Shown: positions 20,755 to 29,095 of the stretch, piece by piece | Numbering within the stretch: the first letter of the stretch is position 1 | Layout: every line of letters starts with the position of its first letter | From: JAPLJM01 sp963708515 | Lineage (GTDB): Bacteria; Desulfobacterota; Syntrophia; Syntrophales; Fen-1087 | Reading direction: 5' to 3' | NCBI GenBank assembly: GCA_963708515.1 | Contig: CAVPSX010000018.1 | Coordinates: 252,744 to 316,743, forward strand | DNA: 64,000 nt | The notes under the pieces: generated by a model | Database searches by the model: none | What the model saw: the letters and a program-made list of their open reading frames with translations, nothing else | Told to the model about the DNA's origin: nothing | Made by a program: the position numbers and the translations under genes

Positions 20755-21845
20755 TCCCCATGGTGGATCTGCAAAAACAATATCAGCAGATCAAACCGGA
20801 CATCGATGCCGCCGTGCAGGATGTCCTGAACCAGTCCCAGTTCATCCTGGGACCGAACGTGGCCGCCCTCGAAAAAGAAATCGCCGCCTATCACGGCAGC
20901 GCTTTCGCGATCGGCGTCGCCAGCGGCACGGACGCATTGCTTCTGGCGCTGCGCGCCTGCGGAATCGGTCCCGGAGACGAAGTCATCACGACGCCCTTTA
21001 CCTTCATCGCCACGGCAGAGGTCATTGCGCTGCTCGGGGCGGTCCCGGTGTTTGTGGACATCGAACCCGACACCTTCAACATCGATCCTGAAAAAATCGA
21101 GCAAAAGATCACACCCAGAACGAGGGCAATCATTCCCGTACACCTTTTCGGGCATCCGGCCGCGATGACGGCCATCATGGGGCTTGCCGAAAAATACAGG
21201 CTTAAAATCATTGAGGATTGCGCCCAGGCGTTCGGCGCTGAGCATCATGGCAGGAAAGTCGGCGCCTTTGCAGACTGCGGGTGCTTCAGTTTTTTCCCGA
21301 GTAAAAACCTGGCCGGTTACGGCGACGGCGGCATGATCATCACAAACGACGAGCAGGTGGCCACTCGGATCAGAATGCTTCGAAACCACGGCAGCACCGT
21401 CAGATATCACCATTCCGTAATTGGCTACAACAGCCGCCTCGACGAGATCCAGGCCGCCATCATCCGAGTAAAATTCCGATATATCGACAGCTTCAACGCG
21501 TCGCGCCGTGCGAACGCGGAAATTTACCGGACGCTGTTGCACGCGAGCGGCATGGCGATGCCTACGGAGCGGCTGGGTTGCCGCCATGTTTATCATCAGT
21601 TCACGATCCGCTCAAAGCGCCGGGATCGCATCATGGACGCCCTGCAGGAAAACGGGATCGCGTCGGCCGTCTATTATCCCGTTCCGCTGCACCGACAGGA
21701 GGCATTCGCCGTTGGCAACGCCGCGCAGGAACGCCTCGCCTGCGCCGAAGCCTGTGCCGGTGACGTTCTGTCGCTCCCCATGTTTCCGGAACTCAGCCAG
21801 GATGAAATCCGGATCATCTGTGATGTCGTCAATCATGGGTCCTGA
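20751..21845 (+). CDS. gnnB: DegT/DnrJ/EryC1 aminotransferase, GnnB-like
   Basis: This PLP-dependent sugar aminotransferase has 364 residues. The family's GVASGTDALLLALRA, VHLFGHPAAM and EDCAQAFGAEHHGRKVG are present, and the PLP-binding lysine lies in FFPSKNLAGYGDGGMI. Its start overlaps the gnnA stop (ATGA). In the GnnA/GnnB pathway it would add an amino group from glutamate to the 3-keto sugar, giving UDP-2-acetamido-3-amino-2,3-dideoxyglucose for LpxA. The position between lpxA and lpxB is the main evidence. A role in another amino sugar for the O-antigen, as with WbpE-type enzymes, is the alternative. Confidence 0.78.
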   Translation: MIPMVDLQKQYQQIKPDIDAAVQDVLNQSQFILGPNVAALEKEIAAYHGSAFAIGVASGTDALLLALRACGIGPGDEVITTPFTFIATAEVIALLGAVPVFVDIEPDTFNIDPEKIEQKITPRTRAIIPVHLFGHPAAMTAIMGLAEKYRLKIIEDCAQAFGAEHHGRKVGAFADCGCFSFFPSKNLAGYGDGGMIITNDEQVATRIRMLRNHGSTVRYHHSVIGYNSRLDEIQAAIIRVKFRYIDSFNASRRANAEIYRTLLHASGMAMPTERLGCRHVYHQFTIRSKRRDRIMDALQENGIASAVYYPVPLHRQEAFAVGNAAQERLACAEACAGDVLSLPMFPELSQDEIRIICDVVNHGS

Positions 21846-21886
21846 AAAGGCCCATGGGTGCGAAGGGCGGCAGAAGGACCCCGGAC

Positions 21887-23044
21887 ATGTCGCATAATTC
21901 CAGAACCATCATGATCGTGGCCGGTGAAACCTCCGGAGATCTCCACGGCTCGAATCTCGTCCGGGCCATGCACGGGATAGCCCCCGGCCTGCAATTCCGA
22001 GGCATCGGCGGCCGGCGCATGCAGGAGGCCGGCGTCGAGTTGTTGGCGCATGCTTCGGACATGGCAGTGGTCGGCCTGACGGAAGTTATCGTGAAATTAA
22101 ATCAGATCCGCAGGGTGCTGAACCTCATGAAGCGCAGTCTGAAGGCCAGCAAGCCTGATCTATTGATACTCATCGACTACCCGGATTTCAATCTGATGCT
22201 GGGGAAAGCCGCGAAGGCCTGCGGCGTCAGGGTCTTTTACTATATCAGCCCCCAGGTCTGGGCCTGGCGGCGCGGCCGTATCCATAAGATCAGGGCAATC
22301 GTCGATAAAATGGCTGTCATTCTGCCCTTCGAGGAGCCGCTCTACCGCGACGCGGACGTGGATGCAACCTATGTCGGGCACCCGCTCCTGGATACGGTCA
22401 AAACGAAATATTCGCGACAGGAAGCCCTCGAAAAATTCGGTCTTCAGGAGGGCTCAACAACGCTGGGGCTAATGCCCGGCAGCCGGGACGCGGAAATCGC
22501 CAGGCTACTGCCCGTTATGATGAGCGCGGCGGAAATTCTGATCAAAAAATTACCGCGCCTGCAGTTCATCCTGCCGCTGGCGGAAACGCTTGATCGGGCA
22601 TTCGTGGAAAATATCCTTGGGCAGTCGCCCGTGCCCGTCCGGATCATCGAGCATGACACGTACGACGCGATTCATCTTTCGGACATTGTCATGGTCGCCT
22701 CCGGCACCGCCACGCTGGAGACGGCGCTTCTGGGCAAGCCCATGGTTATTGTTTACAAGGTCTCTCCGATATCCTATTATATCGGGAAAAAGATCGTTAG
22801 GGTCGAGCACATCGGCCTTGCCAACATCATTGCCGGCAAGGCAATCGTCCCGGAACTGATCCAGGATGAAGCCAATCCCGAACGCATCGCAACAGAAGTC
22901 ATCAATATCCTGAACGACCCGACGCGAATGCGAAATATGAGGCAGGAACTGGATCTGATCAGGGAAAAAATGGGCGGACCGGGGGCGGCGGACCGAGCGG
23001 CCCGTCTTGCCTGCGACATGCTGATACCTTTAAAAAACTATTAA
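21887..23044 (+). CDS. lpxB: Lipid-A-disaccharide synthase LpxB
   Basis: LpxB joins UDP-diacyl-amino sugar with lipid X to form the beta-1,6 disaccharide at the inner membrane. The protein begins IMIVAGETSGDLHGSNLV and holds the family's YYISPQVWAWRRGRIHKI, YVGHPLLD, LMPGSRDAEI, and VASGTATLETALLGKPMVIVYK. The ATG at 21887 follows AGAAGGA seven to eight bases away and gives a normal ~385-residue protein; the frame is open further upstream. It is nine bases from msbA. Confidence 0.96.
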   Translation: MSHNSRTIMIVAGETSGDLHGSNLVRAMHGIAPGLQFRGIGGRRMQEAGVELLAHASDMAVVGLTEVIVKLNQIRRVLNLMKRSLKASKPDLLILIDYPDFNLMLGKAAKACGVRVFYYISPQVWAWRRGRIHKIRAIVDKMAVILPFEEPLYRDADVDATYVGHPLLDTVKTKYSRQEALEKFGLQEGSTTLGLMPGSRDAEIARLLPVMMSAAEILIKKLPRLQFILPLAETLDRAFVENILGQSPVPVRIIEHDTYDAIHLSDIVMVASGTATLETALLGKPMVIVYKVSPISYYIGKKIVRVEHIGLANIIAGKAIVPELIQDEANPERIATEVINILNDPTRMRNMRQELDLIREKMGGPGAADRAARLACDMLIPLKNY

Positions 23045-23051
23045 TAATATC

Positions 23052-24797
23052 ATGGATATCTACAGACGCCTCATAAGGTTGGCCAAACCGCATATCGTCA
23101 AGTTTACCCTGGCAGTAATCTGCATGCTTATGGTGGGGGGGCTCACGTCTGTCCTGGCATTCCTGGTCAAACCGGTTCTTGACGACATCTTCATGGAAAA
23201 AAACGCGGCGATGCTCAAGTGGATTCCGATCGCCATTATTGTCATCTATATGCTCAAGGGTCTTTGCAGCTATGCGCAGACCGTGCTCATGAGCTATATC
23301 GGACAGCGCATTGTCGCCGACGTCCGAAGTCGGCTGTATCGGGTCATTCAGACCCAGTCGATGTCTTATTTTACGTTAAACCCCACGGGCGTCCTCATGT
23401 CGCGGATTACCAATGACGTCAATTCCATGCAGGGCGCTGTTTCAGAGGCGGTGACGAGCCTCATGAAAGATTCGTTCACGTTGATCTGCCTGCTCTTTGT
23501 GATCTTTTACCGGGACTGGCAACTGGCCCTTGTTGCTATGATCATCTTTCCTCTGACGATTTATCCCATTGCCACCTTCGGCCGGAAAATGAGAAAAGTG
23601 GCAACCCGCACGCAGGTCACCATGGGTAGCCTGACGTCTTTGCTGCAGGAAACCATATCCGGCGCGAGGATTGTCAAGGCCTTTGGCCGCGAGGATTATG
23701 AAAGTTCCCGGTTTTCAAGGGAAAATGAAAATCTCTTAAAACTGACCCTGAAGTCTGTTTCCATCAGCGCCGTATCCAGTCCATTTATGGAATTCCTCGG
23801 CGGCGTCGGCATTGCCGTGATTATTTTCTACGGCGGCTACCAGGTGATTCAGGGCGTCTCTACCCCAGGGACCTTCTTCTCGTTTCTGACCGCACTGATT
23901 ATGCTCTATGAACCGATCAAGCGCCTGACGAACGTCAACAACACCATCCAGCAGGGCATTGCCGGCGCGCAGCGCGTCTTTGCCATCATCGACATGATCC
24001 CGGAAATCCGGAACAAGCCGGGCGCCGTTGTTATGCCCGGAATATCCCGCGCCATCGACATCCGGAACGTCACCTTTCGCTACGAGGATATCGATGTTTT
24101 GAAGAATATCAACCTGACAATCCCTTCGGGCGAAGCGGTGGCTTTCGTCGGGATGAGCGGCGGCGGAAAGACCACGCTCCTCAACCTGATTCCGCGTTTT
24201 TACGATGTGACGGAAGGACAGATTCTCATTGACGATCTGGATATTCGGGATGTCACGATCGAATCGCTGCGGCGGCAGATCGGCATGGTGACGCAGCAGA
24301 CGATCCTTTTCAACGATACCGTCAGCAACAATATTCTTTACGGGGATATTGAAAAAACGCAGGAGGACGTCATCCGGGCGGCGAAGGCGGCCAATGCCCA
24401 TGATTTTATCATGAACCTGCCGAATGGATATGACACGGGCATCGGCGAGCAGGGAACAAAACTTTCGGGCGGCGAGCGACAGAGGATCTCCATTGCCCGG
24501 GCCCTGCTGAAAGACGCCCCCATCCTGATTCTTGATGAAGCGACCTCTTCACTGGATACGGAAGCCGAAATTGAAGTTCAGGAAGCGCTGGAAAATCTCA
24601 TGAAGGGAAGGACAACCCTGGTCATTGCCCATCGCCTTTCCACGATCCGTAACGCCAATCGGATCATCGTCCTGGTCAACGGTGAAATTGTCGAGCAGGG
24701 AACGCACGAGGCCCTGCTTGAGAAAAAGGGCGAATATTTCAGACTTTATCAGATGCAATTTAAAAATGATGTCAAAAACAGTAACGGAAACGGTTAG
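23052..24797 (+). CDS. msbA: Lipid A export ABC transporter MsbA
   Basis: MsbA flips core-lipid A across the inner membrane. The 581-residue half-transporter has six N-terminal membrane helices (for example FTLAVICMLMVGGLTSVLAFL and LICLLFVIFYRDWQLALVAM), followed by the ATPase domain with Walker A GMSGGGKTTLL, signature LSGGERQRISIARALL, and Walker B ILILDEATSSLD. The family name follows from its position between lpxB and lpxK and from overall similarity. Its 3' end overlaps the chosen lpxK start by 29 bases. Confidence 0.93.
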   Translation: MDIYRRLIRLAKPHIVKFTLAVICMLMVGGLTSVLAFLVKPVLDDIFMEKNAAMLKWIPIAIIVIYMLKGLCSYAQTVLMSYIGQRIVADVRSRLYRVIQTQSMSYFTLNPTGVLMSRITNDVNSMQGAVSEAVTSLMKDSFTLICLLFVIFYRDWQLALVAMIIFPLTIYPIATFGRKMRKVATRTQVTMGSLTSLLQETISGARIVKAFGREDYESSRFSRENENLLKLTLKSVSISAVSSPFMEFLGGVGIAVIIFYGGYQVIQGVSTPGTFFSFLTALIMLYEPIKRLTNVNNTIQQGIAGAQRVFAIIDMIPEIRNKPGAVVMPGISRAIDIRNVTFRYEDIDVLKNINLTIPSGEAVAFVGMSGGGKTTLLNLIPRFYDVTEGQILIDDLDIRDVTIESLRRQIGMVTQQTILFNDTVSNNILYGDIEKTQEDVIRAAKAANAHDFIMNLPNGYDTGIGEQGTKLSGGERQRISIARALLKDAPILILDEATSSLDTEAEIEVQEALENLMKGRTTLVIAHRLSTIRNANRIIVLVNGEIVEQGTHEALLEKKGEYFRLYQMQFKNDVKNSNGNG

Positions 24798-25892
24798 ACG
24801 GCTGTGGTATGGGCAGAGGCATACGATACGGGAAAAAATGCTTCTCCTGCCGCTGGCCACCCTTTCGCTGCTCTACCGGTTTGTCGTCTTTCTGCGCCGC
24901 CTTCTTTTTGACCGGGGCTTTTTCAAACAGCACAAAACGGCAGTCGCCGTCATCAGCGTCGGCAACCTGACGGTCGGAGGCACCGGGAAAACACCCATGG
25001 TCATTATGCTGGCTCAACGCCTGCAGGCAAAAGGCTTTCGGCCGGCCGTACTGAGTCGGGGATACGGCTCAAAGGCAACATCGTCCGTCAACATCGTTTC
25101 AGACGGGGAAAGGATTCTCATGGACGGCGCCGAAGCCGGGGACGAACCGGTGCTTATTGCCAGATCCGCAAAAGGGGTGCCTGTGCTGACGGGCGCCGAA
25201 AGAATCGTGACGGCAGCGGCAGCCGTGGAGCGTCTGAGCGCGGATGTCTTGATCCTCGATGACGGTTTCCAGCACCGTCAGATTGCCCGGAATATCGACA
25301 TTGTCCTGCTGGATTCGGCAAACCCTTTCGGAAACGGTTTCCTGTTTCCTGCCGGGCCCCTGCGCGAACCATTAAACGCTTTAAAACGGGCGGATATGAT
25401 CGTCATGACGGACAGCTTTGAGGACGCCAAACAGATGCCGGGGTCCGTTCCGGGGATCCCGCCGGGGATGCCTCTTTTCAGGGCAACCCGCAGACCGCAG
25501 GGCCTTCGTCGCGGCGGAACGGATCAACCCGTACCGCTTGATCATCTGCGGGGAGCCAGAATCTGCGCCTTCAGCGGGATCGGCGCTCCGGATTCTTTCC
25601 GTCAAACGCTGACCCGTCTCGGGGCGGATGTCGTCCAATTCCTCGCTTTCCCTGACCACCACTGTTATGATATGGAGGATCTGGCACGGATTCAGAAGGA
25701 ATCCGCAAGGGCTGAAGCATCCGTAATCGTGACAACGGAGAAGGACGGCGTTCATCTTGAGGCGTTCCCCTTTTTCTGGAGAAGGTTTTATTGCTGGGAA
25801 TCGCCATGGAAATCGTCTCCGACGGGGAAGTCTTTGAACAAACGATCCTGAAAGCATTGAAATCCTCCATCTCGTCCACGCGGGAATCATAA
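24769..25892 (+). CDS. lpxK: Tetraacyldisaccharide 4'-kinase LpxK (one frameshift)
   Basis: LpxK phosphorylates the 4' position of the lipid A disaccharide. A membrane-associated N-terminus (LLLPLATLSLLYRFVVFLRR) precedes the P-loop SVGNLTVGGTGKTP. LSRGYGSK, LILDDGFQHRQIARNIDIVLLD and FPAGPLREP follow. The ATG at 24769 aligns with the Escherichia coli N-terminus and overlaps msbA. After FPFFWR the frame breaks near 25787 (AAGGTTTTA). In the next frame LLGIAMEIVSDGEVFEQTILKALKS continues to a stop at 25892, the expected family ending. A single-base error in the T-run is the simplest explanation. Repeat copy D follows 41 bases later. Confidence 0.9.
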
Positions 25893-25933
25893 AAAAGCGG
25901 ATTGCCGCCCATCAGGGAGACAGCTTTGCATAA

Positions 25934-26079
25934 CCGGTGAAAAATGGTTCGCAAGCGGCGAATGAAAGATTTTTCGCATTTTCAGCAATTAGACTAATTT
26001 ATTGATTTCAAACATATTTGAGCATTATATATTTCAAGCGAAAAAGATTTTGAGCCGCGGCGAAGCCATTTTTCACCGG
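25934..26079 (+). repeat. Palindromic repeat, copy D (best-preserved)
   Basis: The ends CCGGTGAAAAATGGTTCGC and GCGAAGCCATTTTTCACCGG are near-perfect inverted repeats, and the similarity continues inward for about 40 bases on each side (GAATGAAAGATTTTTCGC against GCGAAAAAGATTTTGAGC). The centre is AT-rich with GATTTCAAACATATTTGAG. The total is 146 bases. It lies between lpxK and lpxL and is the best reference copy for the family. TTTGCATAA precedes the left end, as in copies C and G. Confidence 0.85.
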
Positions 26080-26099
26080 TCTCAGGGGATCAAGGCGCA

Positions 26100-27017
26100 A
26101 TGATAACACAAACAAGATCAACGGCCGTTATTCTGAGTTGTTTTCAGTCCGTACCGACCGGCATCCGGAAGGCCGTTTTCATCGCTCTTTTCCGCCTTTT
26201 TTATTATCTGTCCGCCAAACAGCGGCTTATTGCCATTCATAATCTGACCCGCGCCTTACCTGAAAAAGGCCTGCCTGAAATTATACGGATTGCCAGGGGC
26301 GTCTATCGCAATCTGGCGATTGTGGCCGCCGAATTTTTCGACATTCCGTCGCTTACGGAAGACAGCCTGAAACAGCGGGTGGAGGTCGAAGGAATGGAGC
26401 ATTGTCTCAATGCCCTGAAGAAAGGCCGGGGAGTCCTGCTGTTCGGCGGCCATCTCGGCAACTGGGAGCTGGGCGCGGCAGCTATCTCCCTGCTTGTCAA
26501 ACCCCTGATGGTGATCTATCGCCCCCTTGACAACCCCATGCTTGAAAATCTGGTGACCTGGGTCAGATCGTCCACGGGCAACCTCCCTCTGCCCAAAGAT
26601 ATGGCCATGCGTCCGATGCTCCGGTTCCTGAAGAACAACGGCATTCTGGGGCTTCTGATCGATCAGAACGTGGCCTGGCAGGAAGGTGTTTTCGTTAATT
26701 ACTTCGGAAGGCTTGCTGCTACCACCAATGGTATGGCACTGCTGGCCCTCCATACAGGCGCTCCTGCCATCCCCTGCGCGCTGGTCCGGCTGGGAAGCGG
26801 GAACTACAAGCTCCTCATCGGAAAGGAAGTCGAACTCGTCCGCACAGACGATCGGGATGCCGACATTATTGCCAACACGCAGAATTTCACGCGCGTTGTC
26901 GAGGACATGGTCAGGCGTTACCCGGACCAGTGGCTGTGGGTTCATCAACGGTGGAAGACCAAAACCTGCCAGGTCCCGGATACCGTCCATCGCAGGACCA
27001 TGCTGATGAGGGCATAA
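26100..27017 (+). CDS. lpxL: Lipid A late acyltransferase (HtrB/LpxL family)
   Basis: The family transfers secondary acyl chains to Kdo-lipid A or, in some species, directly to lipid IVA, at the inner membrane. The 305-residue protein has an N-terminal hydrophobic stretch (AVFIALFRLFYYL), the catalytic H-x4-E motif in FGGHLGNWELGA, DQNVAWQEGVFVNYFGRLAATT in the substrate region, and a final WLWVHQRWKTK. No Kdo transferase (waaA) lies in the window, so the order of acylation and Kdo transfer cannot be inferred. Its stop codon lies at the edge of a partial repeat copy. Confidence 0.92.
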   Translation: MITQTRSTAVILSCFQSVPTGIRKAVFIALFRLFYYLSAKQRLIAIHNLTRALPEKGLPEIIRIARGVYRNLAIVAAEFFDIPSLTEDSLKQRVEVEGMEHCLNALKKGRGVLLFGGHLGNWELGAAAISLLVKPLMVIYRPLDNPMLENLVTWVRSSTGNLPLPKDMAMRPMLRFLKNNGILGLLIDQNVAWQEGVFVNYFGRLAATTNGMALLALHTGAPAIPCALVRLGSGNYKLLIGKEVELVRTDDRDADIIANTQNFTRVVEDMVRRYPDQWLWVHQRWKTKTCQVPDTVHRRTMLMRA

Positions 27018-27032
27018 CCATTGCTGCATAGG

Positions 27033-27066
27033 CAGCGCTTGCGGATTAAAATCTTTTTCGTTGAGG
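27033..27066 (-). repeat. Palindromic repeat, copy I (half element)
   Basis: GCGCTTGCGGATTAAAATCTTTTTCG matches, on the minus strand, the right arm of the family (GCGAAAAAGATTTTGAGCCGC). The other half is not recognisable. It lies between lpxL and waaF. Confidence 0.5.
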
Positions 27067-27154
27067 AGGACGCGACTTCGTCAGGCCCCCTCCCCCGGGC
27101 ATCGGGACTCCGTTTACGGCGTCCTCATTATTCGATGATAAAGGTGAAACTTCT

Positions 27155-28219
27155 ATGGATGTGCGGATTTCCGCGGAAAAATCCATAAGCAAAGCTGCCA
27201 ATATCCTGATCCGGAGCACGAACTGGATCGGCGATGCCGTCATGACCCTGCCGGCCGTTGCTGCTGTCCGCAACACCTTTCCCGGGGCAAGGATCACGAT
27301 CCTTGTGAAACCCTGGGTCGCGGATATTTTCAGGCTCTGCCGCGACATTGATGATATTATGCTCTATGAGCGGCCAGGGATTCATGACGGGCCAGCCGGC
27401 TTTTGGAGGCTGACCGCGGAACTCCGGAAAAGAGAATTCGACGCGGCCATTCTGCTGCAGAACGCCATTGAGGCCGCCATCATCGCCTTTCTGGCCGGCA
27501 TTCCCGTGCGGGCCGGGTACAGCAGCGACGGCAGGGGCCTGCTCTTAACCCACAGCGTCCGGCGGACAACAGCGATCCGCAAGGTTCACCAGAGCGATTA
27601 CTATCTGGAGATGGTCAAGGCCCTGGGCTGCAGGCCGACCGGCCGGGAAGCGGTGCTCTCGCTGGGAAAGGATGATGAACGCCTGGCCGGCGAGTTGCTT
27701 GCCGGACAAGGTCTTCAGGACAATCGCCTGCTGGTGGGCATGGCGCCGGGCGCCACCTATGGACCGGCAAAGAAATGGTTTCCTGAACGGTTTTCATCTG
27801 TTGCGGACAAGTTGGTGGACGGGTTTTCCGCGCAAATCCTCCTGTTCGGGAGTTCCGAAGACAAAAGCACGGCCGCCATTGTGCAGGCGCGGGCAAAATA
27901 TCCGATGTTAGACTTGACCGGAAAAACCGGTCTCAAAGAAGCCATGGCCCTGATGGGCCGATGCCGGCTTTTCATCTCCAATGATTCCGGCCTCATGCAT
28001 GTGGCGGCGGCGCTGGGTGTGCCGACGATCGCCATTTTCGGCTCCACGAATCCGGCGACGACATCTCCGGCCGGCCGGAACCATATCATTATTCACAAAG
28101 ATGTCGCGTGCAGTCCCTGTCTCAAGCCGGACTGTCCGACCGATTTTCGCTGCATGGATCTGATCGGGGTTGATGACGTTTACGAGGCGGCCGTCAGACT
28201 GCTTGGTCAGGGGACGTAG
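27155..28219 (+). CDS. waaF: ADP-heptose:LPS heptosyltransferase II
   Basis: This GT9-family enzyme adds the second heptose of the inner core. It opens with NILIRSTNWIGDAVMTLPA, has the acceptor/donor segment MAPGATYGPAKKWFPERFS, and ends with the conserved SNDSGLMHVAAALGVPTIAIFGSTNPATTSP and the cysteine-bearing CSPCLKPDCP. At 354 residues it is of normal length. The start is the ATG at 27155; a preceding AAAGGTGAAAC gives a moderate ribosome-binding site. A second GT9 gene, waaC, lies downstream after gmhB. Confidence 0.92.
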   Translation: MDVRISAEKSISKAANILIRSTNWIGDAVMTLPAVAAVRNTFPGARITILVKPWVADIFRLCRDIDDIMLYERPGIHDGPAGFWRLTAELRKREFDAAILLQNAIEAAIIAFLAGIPVRAGYSSDGRGLLLTHSVRRTTAIRKVHQSDYYLEMVKALGCRPTGREAVLSLGKDDERLAGELLAGQGLQDNRLLVGMAPGATYGPAKKWFPERFSSVADKLVDGFSAQILLFGSSEDKSTAAIVQARAKYPMLDLTGKTGLKEAMALMGRCRLFISNDSGLMHVAAALGVPTIAIFGSTNPATTSPAGRNHIIIHKDVACSPCLKPDCPTDFRCMDLIGVDDVYEAAVRLLGQGT

Positions 28220-28228
28220 AAACCATAA

Positions 28229-28356
28229 CCGATGAAAAATGGTTCGCAAGCGGTGAATCAAATGTTTTCTGTTTGGGGACAGATTTGAAATCTGTCCCCA
28301 AACGGCTGGCTTAGCGGAAAAGATTTTTGAGCCGCGGCGAAGCCATTTTTCGTAGG
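28229..28356 (+). repeat. Palindromic repeat, copy E with embedded REP palindrome
   Basis: The left arm CCGATGAAAAATGGTTCGC with GCGGTGAATCAAA and the right arm GGAAAAGATTTTTGAGCCGC with CATTTTTCGTAGG are family ends. The AT-rich centre is replaced by a near-perfect palindrome at 28271-28303, GTTTGGGGACAGATTT, one central G, then the inverse. This looks like a REP-type element inserted into, or exchanged with, the core of the larger repeat. It separates waaF from gmhB. Confidence 0.8.
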
Positions 28357-28384
28357 TCTAAGTAGGTTAAACAGGAATTTCAAA

Positions 28385-29095
28385 ATGAGAAAGGCGGCTG
28401 CGGTTTTTCTGGACAGGGACGGGACGATCAACGAAGAGGTGGGATACCTGGACAGCCTTGAAAAATTAAGGATGATTCCCGAGGCCTTTGCGGCCATCCG
28501 GCTGATCAATCAATCGGGCATGAAGGCCGTCGTGATCTCCAACCAGTCCGGTGTGGCAAGGGGATATTTCGACGAGGCTTTTGTGGAAACCGTGCATGGC
28601 CGGATTCAGGCGCTGCTGAAGCAACACGGGGCCCGGATCGATCGTTTTTATTACTGCCCGCATCATCCCACGGAGGGGATTGGCGTCTACCGGAAGGCCT
28701 GTCCGTGCCGGAAGCCCGAAGCGGGTTTGCTTCTTCGGGCCTCGCAGGAGATGGGCATCGAGCTGGCCCGCTCCTACATGGTGGGGGATATGCCCAAGGA
28801 TATCGAAGCCGCCGGAAAGGCCGGCGCCAAGGGCATCCTCGTGCAGACCGGACACGGAATGGGTCATCTTGAATCGATGAAAAGCGGGATGCCACCGCGG
28901 GCCAAAAAATCTTTTCCGCCCGGAAGTCGGCCTGAAGGCAGCGTGAAGGATAAAGAAGCGCTAACGTCCCCGATGGAAAGGCGGGAAACATTAGATTCGC
29001 CGCCTGCGGATCCTTTTTCACCGGCGCGGCCGGATTATATCGCGGGTAATATTCTCGATGCGGTGGAGTGGATCATGAAGGACCGTGAAAAGTGA
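28385..29095 (+). CDS. gmhB: D-glycero-heptose-1,7-bisphosphate 7-phosphatase GmhB with repeat-encoded insert
   Basis: GmhB removes the 7-phosphate during ADP-heptose synthesis, which fits the flanking heptosyltransferases. This HAD phosphatase has AVFLDRDGTINEEVGYL, VISNQSGVARGYF, the zinc site YYCPHHPTEG ... CPCRKP, and MVGDMPKDIEAAGKAG. At 236 residues it exceeds the usual ~180-190. The excess (residues ~164-213) coincides with palindromic repeat copy F and is rich in Pro, Ser, Lys and Arg. The usual ending PDYIAGNILDAVEWIM resumes after it, so the insertion is in frame. The enzyme may still work, with the insert forming a loop before the last helix. The stop overlaps the waaC GTG start. 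Confidence 0.9.
   Translation: MRKAAAVFLDRDGTINEEVGYLDSLEKLRMIPEAFAAIRLINQSGMKAVVISNQSGVARGYFDEAFVETVHGRIQALLKQHGARIDRFYYCPHHPTEGIGVYRKACPCRKPEAGLLLRASQEMGIELARSYMVGDMPKDIEAAGKAGAKGILVQTGHGMGHLESMKSGMPPRAKKSFPPGSRPEGSVKDKEALTSPMERRETLDSPPADPFSPARPDYIAGNILDAVEWIMKDREK
28875..29024 (-). repeat. Palindromic repeat, copy F, inside gmhB
   Basis: The left boundary TCGATGAAAAGCGGGATGCC with CCGCGGGCCAAAAAATCTTTTCCGC aligns with the reverse complement of copy E's right arm. The right boundary ATTCGCCGCCTGCGGATCC and TTTTTCACCGG aligns with the reverse complement of copy D's left arm. The interval is 150 bases, exactly 50 codons, without an in-frame stop. Family identity is clear at both ends; the centre is diverged. 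Confidence 0.75.
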
